Shown: positions 48,222 to 57,986, numbered from the stretch's first letter. The stretch: DNA of 64,000 bases from Streptomyces macrolidinus (GCF_023887685.1 NZ_JAMWMR010000007.1:221525-285524); one strand, 5' to 3'. Notes: generated by a model from the sequence alone, not told the origin. Translations and numbers: made by a program.

Positions 48222-49913
48222 ATGACGGACTCGCAAGCCCCGGACAAGGCCCCCGACAAGGCCCCCGACAAGGCCACGGACAAGGCGACGGACACGACCG
48301 GTACGGGTAAGGCCGGTACGGGTACGGTCGGCACCAACCCCCTCGCCCCCGCCCCCGCCGGTGTCCGCACCGCCGCCGACGTGGTCACGCCGGAACTCGT
48401 CGCCCATCTCACGAAGGGCGTGGTCGGCTCCGGCCGTACCGCCAACCACACGCCGTACACCGGCGAGAAGCTGGCCGACCTGCCCGAGTCCACTCCGGAG
48501 GACGTGGCGGAGGCCTACGAGCGGGCCCGCGCCGCCCAGCACGCCTGGGCCGCGACGCCCGTACGGCAGCGCGCCGCCGTCCTGCTGCGCTTCCACGACC
48601 TGGTGCTCGCCCGCCAGGCCGAGGTGCTCGACCTCATCCAGCTCGAGACCGGCAAGGCCCGCCTCCACGCCCACGAGGAGGTGCTCGCCGTCGCGATCGC
48701 GGCCCGGCACTACGGACGCACTGCGCCCTCGTATCTGCGGCCGAAGCGGCACACGGGCGCCATCCCGGTGCTCACGCGCGTCACCGAGCTGCGCCACCCG
48801 CGCGGTGTCGTCGGCCAGATCGCGCCCTGGAACTACCCGCTGGAGCTGTCGGTCGGCGACGCGCTCCCCGCGTTCGCGGCGGGCAACGCGGTGGTGATGA
48901 AGCCGGACACGGAGACCTGCCTGACCGCGCTGTGGGCGCGGGACCTGCTGATCGAGGCCGGTCTGCCCGCGGGCGTCTTCCAGGTCGTCCTCGGTGACGG
49001 ACCGGTCGTCGGCCCGGAGGTCGTGCGGCACGCCGACTACGTCTCCTTCACCGGCTCCACCCGCACCGGCCGCGAGGTCGCCCAGGGCGCCGCCGCCCGC
49101 CTCGTCGGGGTCTCGCTCGAACTCGGCGGCAAGAACGCCATGGTGGTCCTGGAGGACGCCGACATCGACAAGGCGGCTGCCGGTGCCGTACGCGCCTGCT
49201 TCTCCTCGGCGGGCCAACTGTGCATCTCCGTCGAGCGGTTGTACGTCCACGAGGCGATCGCGGACGCCTTCCTGGAGCGGTTCGCCGCCCGCACCAGGGC
49301 GATGCGGCTCGGCACGTCCCTGGCGTACGGCGCCGACATGGGATCCCTGGTCGGGGAACGCCAGTTGGAGACCGTGACGCGCCATGTCGAGGAGGCCGTC
49401 GCCAAGGGCGCGAAGGTGCTGGCGGGCGGGGTCGCCCGGCCGGACATCGGCCCGTACTTCTACGAGCCCACCATCCTCGACGGTGTCGAGGCGCCGATGG
49501 CCGTGTGCGCCGAGGAGACCTTCGGCCCGGTCGTCTCGATCTACCGCTTCACCACCGAGGACGAGGCTGTCGAGCGCGCCAACTCCACCCCGTACGGCCT
49601 GAATTCCTCGGTCTGGACGAAGGACGGCCGCCGCGGCAGGGCGCTCGCGGCCCGGCTGCGCACCGGCACGGTCAACGTCAACGAGGGCTACGCGCCCGCG
49701 TACGGCAGCGTCCGGTCGCCGATGGGCGGCATGAAGGACTCCGGCCTCGGCCGCCGCCACGGCTCCGAGGGCATCCTCAAGTACACCGAGGCCCAGACCG
49801 TGGCCCACCAGCGGCTGCTGCCGATGGCGCCGTCGCTCGGCATGGACCACGAGCAGTACGCGACGTTCATGAGCCGCAGCCTGAAGGCGATGAAGATGCT
49901 GAGGTTCCGCTAG
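48222..49913 (+). CDS. gabD2: Succinate-semialdehyde dehydrogenase (GabD2-like)
   Basis: NADP-linked aldehyde dehydrogenase, probably oxidising succinic semialdehyde. In the 563-residue protein the family motifs are APWNYPLELSVGDALPA, LELGGKNAM (Glu as general base) and GQLCISVERLYV (catalytic Cys). The N-terminus is unusual: tandem PDKA/TDKA units at about residues 7-23 and a Gly/Thr run, together a roughly 35-residue disordered extension. The TAG stop (49911-49913) overlaps the first base of MITE-like repeat copy 2. Confidence 0.92.
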   Translation: MTDSQAPDKAPDKAPDKATDKATDTTGTGKAGTGTVGTNPLAPAPAGVRTAADVVTPELVAHLTKGVVGSGRTANHTPYTGEKLADLPESTPEDVAEAYERARAAQHAWAATPVRQRAAVLLRFHDLVLARQAEVLDLIQLETGKARLHAHEEVLAVAIAARHYGRTAPSYLRPKRHTGAIPVLTRVTELRHPRGVVGQIAPWNYPLELSVGDALPAFAAGNAVVMKPDTETCLTALWARDLLIEAGLPAGVFQVVLGDGPVVGPEVVRHADYVSFTGSTRTGREVAQGAAARLVGVSLELGGKNAMVVLEDADIDKAAAGAVRACFSSAGQLCISVERLYVHEAIADAFLERFAARTRAMRLGTSLAYGADMGSLVGERQLETVTRHVEEAVAKGAKVLAGGVARPDIGPYFYEPTILDGVEAPMAVCAEETFGPVVSIYRFTTEDEAVERANSTPYGLNSSVWTKDGRRGRALAARLRTGTVNVNEGYAPAYGSVRSPMGGMKDSGLGRRHGSEGILKYTEAQTVAHQRLLPMAPSLGMDHEQYATFMSRSLKAMKMLRFR

Positions 49914-50053
49914 GGCCTGTCGTCGAATTCCCGTCTGCCCCGCGACGCCCGGCACGCTCCCCCAAGCTCTGCGAGCAGGGGGGACCCCCAGAGCACGCAC
50001 CGGACGCCGCGGGGCCGCCCTGCGGGCGACGACGGGAATGTGACGACAGGCCC
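49913..50053. mobile_element. MITE-like palindromic repeat, copy 2
   Basis: A 141-bp element. The left arm GGGCCTGTCGTC-GA-ATTCCCGTC and the right arm agree at 21 of 23 positions, and palindromy continues inward. Positions 49955-49991 match copy 1 (74-110) with one mismatch. The left end lies inside the gabD2 stop codon. Confidence 0.75.
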
Positions 50054-50103
50054 TCGGCAGGGACCACCACGCCCCCGATGCGCACACGCCACGAGGAGAG
50101 CAC

Positions 50104-51933
50104 GTGCCACAGGAGACCGCTGCCCAGCCGCCGGAAGACACGTCGTACGACTCGTGCGGCTCGTACGACTACGACTACGACGTCATCGTCGTCGGCTCCG
50201 GCTTCGGTGGCTCCGTCACCGCGCTGCGCCTGACGGAGAAGGGCTACCGCGTCGGAGTACTGGAAGCCGGACGCCGCTTCACCCGCGACTCCCTGCCCAG
50301 GAACTCATGGGATCTGAAGAACTACCTGTGGGCGCCCGCCCTCGGCCTGTACGGCATCCAGCGCATCCATCTGCTGGGCAATGTGATGGTGCTGGCGGGC
50401 GCCGGGGTCGGCGGCGGCTCCCTCAACTACGCCAACACCCTCTACGTACCGCCGAAGGCGTTCTTCGAGGATCCGCAGTGGAAGGACATCACCGACTGGC
50501 AGGCGGAGTTGGGGCCGTACTACGACCAGGCCCGGCGCATGCTGGGCGTGCGGATCAACCCGACCCTGACCCCCTCGGACGTCCATCTCAAGGCAGCCGC
50601 CCAGCGGATGGGCGTGGGCGACACCTTCCACCGGGCGCCGGTCGGTGTCTTCTTCGGTGACGGCGACGACGCCGACGGAACGGCCAGGGCCGAGCCCGGT
50701 GAAGAGGTCGCGGACCCGTACTTCGGCGGCGCCGGGCCGACCCGCCGGGCCTGCACGGAGTGCGGCGAGTGCATGACGGGCTGCCGCCACGGCGCGAAGA
50801 ACACCCTGGGCGAGAACTACCTCCACCTCGCCGAGAAGGCGGGCGCGGTCGTCCATCCCATGACGACGGTGGTGTCGGTCACCGACGACTCACGCGGTGG
50901 TTACGCCGTCGCGACCCTGCCCACCCACCGCAAGCGCAAGGGGCAGGGCCGGACCCTCACCGCCCGCAGGGTCGTCATCGCGGCGGGCACCTACGGCACG
51001 CAGACGCTGCTGCACCGCATGAAGGCGAACGGCCAACTGCCCTACATATCCGACCGGTTGGGGGATCTCACCCGGACCAACTCGGAGGCGCTGGTCGGCG
51101 CGCAGACGGACGACCGCCGCTACCGCAAGGCCCATGGCACGGCGAAGGCCGACTTCACCCAGGGCGTTGCGATCACGTCCTCGGTCCACCCGGACGAGAA
51201 CACGCACATCGAACCGGTCCGCTACGGCAAGGGCTCGAACGCGATGGGCAGTCTGTCGATCCTCCAAGTGCCGTATGCGGAAGGCTCGTCGCGCGCCCTC
51301 GGCTGGCTCGCGCACGTGGCGCGCCACCCGTGGCTGACGGTGCGCTCCCTGTCCAACCGCAAGTGGTCGGAGCGGACCATCATCGGCCTGGTGATGCAGT
51401 CGCTGGACAACTCGCTGACGACGTATCTGAAGCCGAAGGGCGTCGGCAAGGGTCTGTTGACGGCGCGTCAGGGCCATGGCGCGCCCAACCCGAAGCAGAT
51501 CAAGGCGGCTTCCGAGGCGGCGTCCGCGCTCGCGGCCGAGATCAACGGCTTCGCGGGCAGCAACGTGGGCGAGTTGATGGGCACCCCGCTGACCGCGCAC
51601 TTCCTCGGCGGCTGCCCGATCGGCGCCTCGCGCGAGAGCGGCGTGATAGACCCGTACCACCGGCTGTACGGCCACCCCGGCATCTCGGTGGTCGACGGCG
51701 CCGCGGTCTCGGCGAACCTGGGCGTCAACCCCTCCCTGACGATCACGGCCCAGGCCGAGCGCGCGATGTCGTACTGGCCGAACAAGGGCGAGGCGGACCC
51801 GCGTCCGGCGCAGGGTGAGGCGTACGTCCGCGTCGAGCCGGTCCGGCCGCGGCACCCGGCGGTGCCGGAGGAGGCGTTCGGGGCGCTGCGGCTGCCGCTG
51901 CTGGGCATACCGGCGGTGCCACCGAAGAAGTAG
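50104..51933 (+). CDS. GMC-type oxidoreductase (cholesterol-oxidase-like)
   Basis: A 609-residue flavoprotein. FAD-binding loop VIVVGSGFGGSVTALRLTEKG (residues 24-44), a Cys cluster TECGECMTGCRHGAKNTLGE (about 219-238) with ferredoxin-like spacing, and the C-terminal HFLGGCPIGAS and VDGAAVSANLGVNPSLTITA GMC signature. The bacterial ChoD-like family is often called cholesterol oxidase, but steroid activity is uncertain. GTG start after GAGGAGAGCAC. Confidence 0.88.
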   Translation: MPQETAAQPPEDTSYDSCGSYDYDYDVIVVGSGFGGSVTALRLTEKGYRVGVLEAGRRFTRDSLPRNSWDLKNYLWAPALGLYGIQRIHLLGNVMVLAGAGVGGGSLNYANTLYVPPKAFFEDPQWKDITDWQAELGPYYDQARRMLGVRINPTLTPSDVHLKAAAQRMGVGDTFHRAPVGVFFGDGDDADGTARAEPGEEVADPYFGGAGPTRRACTECGECMTGCRHGAKNTLGENYLHLAEKAGAVVHPMTTVVSVTDDSRGGYAVATLPTHRKRKGQGRTLTARRVVIAAGTYGTQTLLHRMKANGQLPYISDRLGDLTRTNSEALVGAQTDDRRYRKAHGTAKADFTQGVAITSSVHPDENTHIEPVRYGKGSNAMGSLSILQVPYAEGSSRALGWLAHVARHPWLTVRSLSNRKWSERTIIGLVMQSLDNSLTTYLKPKGVGKGLLTARQGHGAPNPKQIKAASEAASALAAEINGFAGSNVGELMGTPLTAHFLGGCPIGASRESGVIDPYHRLYGHPGISVVDGAAVSANLGVNPSLTITAQAERAMSYWPNKGEADPRPAQGEAYVRVEPVRPRHPAVPEEAFGALRLPLLGIPAVPPKK

Positions 51934-51963
51934 CGCCTGTCCAGCCGTACTTCGGAACACAGA

Positions 51964-52001
51964 AGAAGGACCTGTGCCCCCCTCCGAGCCCAGGTCCTTC
52001 T
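51964..52001. terminator. Bidirectional terminator after the GMC gene
   Basis: AGAAGGACCTG (51964-51974) pairs with CAGGTCCTTCT (51991-52001) across a 16-base loop, between two convergent genes. Confidence 0.7.
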
Positions 52002-52047
52002 CCTTGGTGCGCGGCGCGCGAGGCGCCTGACGCAGTTCCGCTACGGG

Positions 52048-53118
52048 TTACGCCACCTGGCTACCCGTCTTACGGCGACGTACGGCGAACACGACACCGG
52101 CACCGGCGACGACGGCGACACCGCCGACGAGACCGATGGTCGGCAGCATGGACGAGGAACCGGTCTCGGCAAGGCTGCCGGTGACCTCCTTGGTGGTCCC
52201 GCCCTGCGGCTTCACGCGCTGGTCGACGGCCTTGGGCTTCTTGCCGGTCGGCGTCGCCTCCTTCACGTCACCCGGCGTCTTGCTTCCGGCTCCGAGCACC
52301 TCGAAGTCGTAGAAGTCACCGTTGCCGTAGCAGGAGCCGCCCTCGCCCGCGTACACGGCCTGGCTCAGCGCGAACGACGAACCCGCCGGGGCCGACGCCT
52401 TGACGCTCACCCGCATGTCGAGCGTGGCCGTGGTGTGGGCCTCGAGGGAGCCGAGGATCGCGGAGAAGGTGCCCGTGAGGGTCGTGTTCCCGTAGGCCTC
52501 GTGGTACGTGTCGTTCCACGAGCCGTTCTGCTTGACCTGGAGGGTGGCCAGGTCGAACGCCAGCGAGTCGTCGGGGTTCGTGTCGTCGTTGTACTCCGTG
52601 AACGCGTTGACCCAGACGTTCTTCAGGTCCTTGTCGGAGTCGTTCTTCACGACGAACTTGAAGTTGTGCCAGCCCGAACCGGCGACGATCTTGCTCGGCA
52701 GGCCGGAGATCGTGCCCGTGAGGTTCTCGTCCAGGTCCAGCGACTTGCAGTCGTTGTACGGGTCGAAGCCGTCGTCGTCACCGACGCTGGCGCTCGGGCT
52801 CGGGGAGGCCGGGGCGCTCTCCGAGGGGGAGGACGTGGGCTCGTCCGTGGGCGGGGTGCTCTCCGGGGCGGAGGAGCTGGGCTCGTCCGTGGCCGGAGTG
52901 GTCTCCGGGGCGGAGGAGCTGGGCTCGTCCGTGGCCGGGGTGCTCTCCGGGGCGTCGGGGGTCGAGTCGTCGGCGGGAGTCGACTCCGTGGCAGCCGGGC
53001 TGCTCGACGAGGTGCCCGGCTCCTCGTCCGACGCGAACGCGACCGGAGCCGAGAGCAGAGCGAGCGGGGCTATGACAGCCGTCGCGGCCGCGGTGACCAT
53101 GGCGCGGCGAAGCTTCAT
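52048..53118 (-). CDS. Sortase-anchored cell-wall protein (LAETG)
   Basis: A 356-residue secreted protein: signal peptide (MKLRRAMVTAAATAVIAPLA to AFASDE), a Ser/Thr/Pro/Glu stalk with three ESTPATDEPSSSAPE-like repeats (about 40-100), a globular beta-rich domain (about 115-275), then the sorting signal LAETG (near residue 322), a hydrophobic segment and RRRKTG. LAxTG is the class E sortase motif of Streptomyces. The function of the globular domain is unknown. Confidence 0.9.
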   Translation of the reverse strand: MKLRRAMVTAAATAVIAPLALLSAPVAFASDEEPGTSSSSPAATESTPADDSTPDAPESTPATDEPSSSAPETTPATDEPSSSAPESTPPTDEPTSSPSESAPASPSPSASVGDDDGFDPYNDCKSLDLDENLTGTISGLPSKIVAGSGWHNFKFVVKNDSDKDLKNVWVNAFTEYNDDTNPDDSLAFDLATLQVKQNGSWNDTYHEAYGNTTLTGTFSAILGSLEAHTTATLDMRVSVKASAPAGSSFALSQAVYAGEGGSCYGNGDFYDFEVLGAGSKTPGDVKEATPTGKKPKAVDQRVKPQGGTTKEVTGSLAETGSSSMLPTIGLVGGVAVVAGAGVVFAVRRRKTGSQVA

Positions 53119-53846
53119 GAAGACCTCGAAACGTTTTGGTGCGCCGCTCTACGTGACGCATCTGGGGAGGCCTCCGCGTGTGGGGCGCGGGTGTGGCCCA
53201 TGATTCACACAATGCGACCTGTGAATCCTGTAAAGGGTTGCCCGCGCCTTGACGGAAATCTTATGTGAGGTGGGTCACGCTCCCCGGAGCATCGCCTTCC
53301 GGCGGCTTCCGGGGCTTCTGGGGCGCATCCGCCCGGTACGATCCGCCGGCCGGTCCCGGGCGTCCCCGGGACCGGCCTCTCTGGTGACCGGACTGCTGTC
53401 CCCTGCCGTCCGGTCACACCCCTGGAGCGAGGTCCCACGACGCACGGCACGATCCGTACGTCTCATCACTCCAGCGGAGCCACGCGTGGTTCTCCAGGGC
53501 CTGTTCTGAGTTGCCCGCCTGCGGCGCGACGCCTGGCACGGCACCTCGCCGCGTTGTCGGGCTCGCCCGCGTACGCCCAGTACGCGGACGACCCTCCGCC
53601 TTGCGATGCTCCCACTGCCTGAAGGGCGTGGGAGGTGCCCCCAGCACCAGATGCCGCGCCGCCCGCCCTCCGGGCGAACGACGGGCAACTCAGAACAGGC
53701 CCTGGCGTCCGCCCCTGGCTGGCACGGACACCGGGACCAACGAACCCCTCGCGGCCCCGGTCACGCTCCGTACGGGTGAGAGGGCATACGAACGTGGGTG
53801 CGCCGGACGGCGCGTCGGGGACACGTCCGCACCGGGTACCGGGTGT
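53119..53846. other. Intergenic region downstream of the chorismate mutase gene
   Basis: About 730 bases between the start of the LAETG gene and the stop of the chorismate mutase gene. Its only recognisable content is MITE-like copy 3 (53497-53702). No supported gene. Confidence 0.6.
53497..53702. mobile_element. MITE-like palindromic repeat, copy 3
   Basis: A 206-bp element; the arms GGGCCTGTTCTGAGTTGCCC (left) and its complement (right) agree at 22 of the first 23 positions and extend outward as CCA/TGG. Positions 53593-53651 match copy 1 (152-212) with one mismatch and a 2-base gap. Confidence 0.75.
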
Positions 53847-54146
53847 TCAGACCCGGCCGCGGCTCAGTTCGAGCAGGGTCATCGCGAGGGCCGTGCCGGG
53901 CTTGCCGAGGGCGTCGCGGTAGCGGCCGAGGATCTCCATCTCGCGGGAGAGGTTCACCCGGCGCCCACCGGAGGTGATCCGGGCCTCCTGGATGACGGCG
54001 GAGACCGCCATGCGCTCCTGCACGAGGCCGATGATGCGGTCGTCGAGCGCGTCGATGCGCTCACGTGCGCCGCAGATCACATCGGCGGCCTCGGGGGTGC
54101 GGGCGCCGGTCTGCTCGGTGGCCGGCTGGTCGGTGATGGCGGTCAT
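53847..54146 (-). CDS. aroQ: Chorismate mutase (AroQ-delta type)
   Basis: Converts chorismate to prephenate, the branch to phenylalanine and tyrosine. A 99-residue all-helical protein: RERIDALDDRIIGLVQERMA (helix 1 with the catalytic Arg), VIQEARITSGGRRVNLSREM and the end LLELSRGRV, close to the intracellular M. tuberculosis enzyme, which is activated by DAHP synthase. Start ATG at 54146 (MTAITDQPATEQ), preceded by CGAGGAGCC. Transcription probably passes through the leader and attenuator at 54230-54351. Confidence 0.9.
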   Translation of the reverse strand: MTAITDQPATEQTGARTPEAADVICGARERIDALDDRIIGLVQERMAVSAVIQEARITSGGRRVNLSREMEILGRYRDALGKPGTALAMTLLELSRGRV

Positions 54147-54229
54147 TGTGGGGGCTCCTCGGGGATCGGGATGTGGGAATCGGGATGAGACGAGGTGCCC
54201 CGGATCGGCTTGGCCCCGCAAACGTCAGA

Positions 54230-54255
54230 CGCCCCGGACCATGTGGCCCGGGGCG
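54230..54255 (-). terminator. Attenuator hairpin upstream of chorismate mutase
   Basis: On the minus strand CGCCCCGGGCC and GGTCCGGGGCG form an 11-bp stem (one G-U pair) with a 4-base loop, 25 bases after the stop of the leader peptide. The leader contains GGCCCG, complementary to CGGGCC in the first arm, which could form a competing antiterminator. Confidence 0.65.
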
Positions 54256-54279
54256 CCTGGGAAGTCGCTTGGCGTTGGC

Positions 54280-54351
54280 TCAAGCAGCACGACCATGGCA
54301 GCCGGCGGGCCGGTTGCCATAGGTAAAGAGGAAGGTCGGGTGCGTGAGCAT
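54280..54351 (-). CDS. Phe/Tyr-rich leader peptide of the chorismate mutase gene
   Basis: A 23-residue frame (ATG at 54351 to TGA ending at 54280) with PTFLFTY at residues 5-11, two Phe and one Tyr in five codons. There is no Shine-Dalgarno; instead a promoter places the start of transcription at or next to the ATG. A hairpin follows 25 bases after the stop. This is the classical layout of ribosome-mediated transcription attenuation, and Phe and Tyr are the end products of the mutase pathway. The gene is too short for usual annotation. Confidence 0.7.
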   Translation of the reverse strand: MLTHPTFLFTYGNRPAGCHGRAA

Positions 54352-54357
54352 GGGGCC

Positions 54358-54386
54358 AGTATGCCGTCGTCGCGGGCGGTGTCCAA
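54358..54386 (-). promoter_or_regulatory. Promoter of the leader peptide and chorismate mutase
   Basis: Minus strand: TTGGAC, 17 bases, CATACT, then 6 bases to the ATG of the leader. Good agreement with the HrdB consensus and a leaderless start. Confidence 0.6.
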
Positions 54387-54486
54387 ACGGGTTCGCATGG
54401 TGAGACGTGGCACAGTGCCTCGCCGTACGGCGGTCGCCCGGGGCCGGGGGCCGCTCCGCGCGGAAAGGATCTCGTGGGCGCCCCGT

Positions 54487-54492
54487 TAGAAT
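54487..54492 (+). promoter_or_regulatory. Probable -10 box of guaA
   Basis: TAGAAT, 42 bases before the GTG of guaA; no convincing -35 box at the expected distance. Confidence 0.4.
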
Positions 54493-54534
54493 TGGTACCT
54501 GCCAGACCCCCGCCCAACCGCCGGAAGGCACCCC

Positions 54535-56127
54535 GTGTCAACAGCGACCCCCGCTGCCGCCGCCGCACCCGACACCGTCCTGGTCGTCGACTTCGGCGCG
54601 CAGTACGCCCAGCTCATCGCCCGTCGCGTCCGTGAGGCCCGGGTCTACAGCGAGATCGTTCCGAGCTCCATGCCGGTCCAGGAGATGCTCGCCAAGAACC
54701 CGGCGGCGATCATCCTCTCGGGCGGACCCTCCTCGGTCTACGAAGAGGGCGCCCCGACCGTCGACCGCTCCCTGTTCGAAGCCGGTGTCCCCGTCTTCGG
54801 CATGTGCTACGGCTTCCAGCTCATGGCGCAGGCCCTCGGCGGCACGGTCGACAACTCCGGAGCGCGTGAGTACGGCCGGACGACGATGACCGTCTCCAGG
54901 CCGTCCTCCACTCTCTTCGAGGGCACCCCCGACGAGCAGGCCGTGTGGATGTCCCACGGCGACGCCTGCTCCGCCGCCCCCGAGGGCTTCACCGTCACGG
55001 CGTCCACGGACGTCGTCCCGGTCGCCGCCTTCGAGAACGACGAGAAGCGCCTCTACGGTGTCCAGCACCACCCCGAGGTCATGCACTCCACGCACGGCCA
55101 GCAGGTCCTGGAGCACTTCCTGTACCGGGGCGCGGGCCTGAGCCCGACCTGGACCACGGGCAACGTGATCGAGGAGCAGGTCGAGGCGATCCGCGAGCAG
55201 GTCGGCACCAAGCGCGCCATCTGCGCGCTCTCCGGCGGTGTGGACTCCGCCGTCGCCGCCGCCCTCGTCCAGAAGGCCATCGGCTCCCAGCTCACCTGCG
55301 TCTACGTCGACCACGGCCTGATGCGCAAGGGCGAGACCGCCCAGGTCGAGAAGGACTTCGTCGCGGCCACCGGTGTCCAGCTCCGGGTCGTCGACGCGGA
55401 GAAGCGGTTCCTCACCGCGCTCGAGGGTGTCTCCGACCCCGAGGAGAAGCGGAAGATCATCGGCCGCGAGTTCATCCGCGTCTTCGAGCAGGCCCAGGCG
55501 GAGATCATCGCCGAGGCCGGCGCGAGCGGCGAGCCCGTCGAGTTCCTCGTCCAGGGCACGCTCTACCCGGACGTGGTCGAGTCCGGCGGCGGTACCGGCA
55601 CGGCCAACATCAAGTCCCACCACAACGTGGGCGGTCTCCCCGAGGACCTGGAATTCCAGCTCATCGAACCGCTCCGCAAGCTCTTCAAGGACGAGGTCCG
55701 CATGGTCGGACAGGAGCTCGGTCTGCCGGAGGAGATCGTCCAGCGCCAGCCCTTCCCGGGCCCCGGCCTCGGCATCCGCATCGTCGGTGAGGTCACCAAG
55801 GAGCGGCTGGACCTGCTCCGCGAGGCCGACGCCATCGCCCGCGAGGAGCTGACCGCGGCCGGTCTCGACCGCGAGATCTGGCAGTGCCCGGTCGTGCTGC
55901 TCGCCGATGTCCGCAGCGTCGGCGTCCAGGGCGACGGCCGGACCTACGGCCACCCGATCGTGCTGCGCCCGGTCTCGTCCGAGGACGCCATGACCGCCGA
56001 CTGGTCCCGGCTCCCGTACGACGTGCTCTCGAAGATCTCCACCCGGATCACCAACGAGGTCCGCGACGTCAACCGTGTCGTTCTCGACGTGACCTCGAAG
56101 CCCCCGGGCACGATCGAATGGGAGTGA
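54535..56127 (+). CDS. guaA: GMP synthase (glutamine-hydrolysing)
   Basis: Aminates XMP to GMP. The 530-residue product has an N-terminal class I glutamine amidotransferase domain (nucleophile in GMCYGFQ near residue 92; HHPE near 181), the ATP-pyrophosphatase loop LSGGVDSAV (about 233-241) and the C-terminal dimerisation domain ending GTIEWE. GTG start after GGAAGG. It supplies GMP after guaB; the local gene order guaB to guaA is that of other actinobacteria. Confidence 0.97.
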   Translation: MSTATPAAAAAPDTVLVVDFGAQYAQLIARRVREARVYSEIVPSSMPVQEMLAKNPAAIILSGGPSSVYEEGAPTVDRSLFEAGVPVFGMCYGFQLMAQALGGTVDNSGAREYGRTTMTVSRPSSTLFEGTPDEQAVWMSHGDACSAAPEGFTVTASTDVVPVAAFENDEKRLYGVQHHPEVMHSTHGQQVLEHFLYRGAGLSPTWTTGNVIEEQVEAIREQVGTKRAICALSGGVDSAVAAALVQKAIGSQLTCVYVDHGLMRKGETAQVEKDFVAATGVQLRVVDAEKRFLTALEGVSDPEEKRKIIGREFIRVFEQAQAEIIAEAGASGEPVEFLVQGTLYPDVVESGGGTGTANIKSHHNVGGLPEDLEFQLIEPLRKLFKDEVRMVGQELGLPEEIVQRQPFPGPGLGIRIVGEVTKERLDLLREADAIAREELTAAGLDREIWQCPVVLLADVRSVGVQGDGRTYGHPIVLRPVSSEDAMTADWSRLPYDVLSKISTRITNEVRDVNRVVLDVTSKPPGTIEWE

Positions 56128-56149
56128 GCCTCGGGCTCATCCGCGCCTG

Positions 56150-56183
56150 AAGAGGTGGAACCGCCGCGGCGGTTCCACCTCTT
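56150..56183 (+). terminator. Terminator after guaA
   Basis: AAGAGGTGGAACCGCC (56150-56165) and GGCGGTTCCACCTCTT (56168-56183) form a 16-bp palindrome with almost no loop; ends in a short T run. Confidence 0.8.
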
Positions 56184-56372
56184 TCGCGTACGCGGCCCCG
56201 ACGCAGCCCCGTACCAGGGTCGTTGGGAAGACCCGGACCAGGGCCTTTCGCGGCGGTCAACCAACGGCGCGCTCATTCACCCGTCCAGACCGGACCTGGC
56301 GGACGCGCGGCGTGTCCCGTACGGCACAATTCGCTGTCATCGCAGGGTAGTTGCGATGACGGTCCTGACGGG

Positions 56373-57692
56373 GTGAACCGGCGCGGGAAGGCGGCAGCGG
56401 GCGTGGCGGTGCAGGAGGCGAGGCAGGGCGCGGGGTACGGCGGCGGCCCGGACGCACACGAGGGCGGCTGCACCTGCGGGGACTGCCCGCACGGTGCGCG
56501 CGAGGGGCACCGGCGCGCCGTCGCCGAATTCCTCGCGAAACGCGAGGAGTTCGCGTCCGGACGTGGGCTGCCCGCCGCGGTCGCGTACTCCGCGTCCGCG
56601 TCCCGCCAGTGGGTGTCCGACGAACTCACCCAGTCCGCGGACGTCGTCGCCGAGCGGAGCCGCGCCGACGGCGAGGCCTGGCTGGGCCTGCTGTGGCGGC
56701 GTACGGCGCTCACGGTCTGGCCGGCGGTGGGCGTCCTGCTGCTGACCCAGGCGCTGACGGCCATCGGCGCCGGGTGGACCGTGGCCCGGACCGCCGGTCT
56801 GGTCGCGGCGGCGCTGGTGGGTGTCGCGCTGACCGCCGCCGGGTATCTGCACCGCTCGCGCGGCGGTGCGCTCGCGCCCGTCATCGGCGAGGACAACCGG
56901 CTCTCCACCTCCCGCGCGGTGGCCGCCGGTTGGGTGCTGTTCGTGGTGTACGCCCTGCTGGTGCTGGTCGGCGAACTGGCCGCGGCTTCGGCCCACAGCC
57001 GACGCGACGCACTCATCGCCGGACTCGATCTCGCCCGCGGCCTCGGCGTGGTCACGGTGGTCGCGATGGTCTGCGTGGTCGCCGTGCTCGTACGACGCGT
57101 GGTCGGACTGCGCGTGCTGGGCCAGCGCCTGCAGAAGGTACGCGCCGACCGGCCCCGCGCGGCGGACCTCCTGACGGACGACTCCGGGCGTGGCAGCTTC
57201 GCCGACACCCAGTACGTGGTGATCAGCGCGGCGGCCCTGGTGTTCGCGGTGGTACGCCTGGCCCGCCGCCCCGACCAACTCCCCGACCTGCCCTGGGGTC
57301 TGGCCCTGCTGGTACTGATCTCGGCGGCCACGTACCTCGCCGGGAAGTACGCCGAGGGCGGTCGCCCGGTGGTGCTCTCGGTGGTCCGGGCGCGGGAGGC
57401 GGGCGATCTGGACGCACCGATCCGCACGGGCGACGACATCGAGATCCGCGGCGCCGGCTTCGTCCCCCCGGGCGCGCAGACCGCGGACCGCCTGTCCCGG
57501 ATGGTGGTCCGCATCGGCACCGTCCATGTCCATGTCCCCCTGGTCCCCGTCCCCGGCGGCTTCAGGAACCCCACGGACACCCTGCTGACCGTCCCCGTCC
57601 CGGTCGACGTCGAACCCGGCCGTGTGGAGGTCCAGGTGGTGACAGCGGCCGGAGTGGAAACGAACCGGGTCACGATCGACGTCACGGACTGA
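56373..57692 (+). CDS. Membrane protein with N-terminal Cys-rich motif
   Basis: A 439-residue protein: short CTCGDCPH motif near residue 35 (possible metal site), then six or so membrane helices (TALTVWPAVGVLLLTQALTA, VAAGWVLFVVYALLVLVGEL, VVTVVAMVCVVAVLVRRVV, and others) and a C-terminal soluble beta-rich domain (about 350-439, AREAGDLDAPIRTGDDIEIR and PVPVDVEPGRVEVQV) like an IPT/TIG-type module. GTG at 56373 overlaps the stop of a 6-codon frame at 56356. Function unknown. Confidence 0.75.
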   Translation: MNRRGKAAAGVAVQEARQGAGYGGGPDAHEGGCTCGDCPHGAREGHRRAVAEFLAKREEFASGRGLPAAVAYSASASRQWVSDELTQSADVVAERSRADGEAWLGLLWRRTALTVWPAVGVLLLTQALTAIGAGWTVARTAGLVAAALVGVALTAAGYLHRSRGGALAPVIGEDNRLSTSRAVAAGWVLFVVYALLVLVGELAAASAHSRRDALIAGLDLARGLGVVTVVAMVCVVAVLVRRVVGLRVLGQRLQKVRADRPRAADLLTDDSGRGSFADTQYVVISAAALVFAVVRLARRPDQLPDLPWGLALLVLISAATYLAGKYAEGGRPVVLSVVRAREAGDLDAPIRTGDDIEIRGAGFVPPGAQTADRLSRMVVRIGTVHVHVPLVPVPGGFRNPTDTLLTVPVPVDVEPGRVEVQVVTAAGVETNRVTIDVTD

Positions 57693-57986
57693 CCCCACCG
57701 GGCTCGCGCCTGACAGCTCGGAGCCCGAACGCGGGTCCCGAGCGCCCGATGTACCCGTACGGCCCCTTCGGTCGTCGCTCAGTGGGGGCGTGTGCGGGTC
57801 GGGGGCCGAGCGTGTGCGTCGGGGCGAAGGCGCCTGCTCCGGGGGCCGGTTCGCCGTTCGGTCCGCGGGAGCCGCGGGCGGCGGGAGGGCCGGAAGGAGC
57901 CGCTGCCCCGTAGAGCGAGCTTCTCCTTTCGTACGTATGGTCTGGGAAGAGGACATAGGCGCGGGGGACGAGAGGCGGCGTAGACG

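Noticed and set aside
56356..56376. Six-codon leader frame before the 56373 membrane protein gene
   Set aside because: Too short and without regulatory codons; GTGA overlap with the start may be chance.
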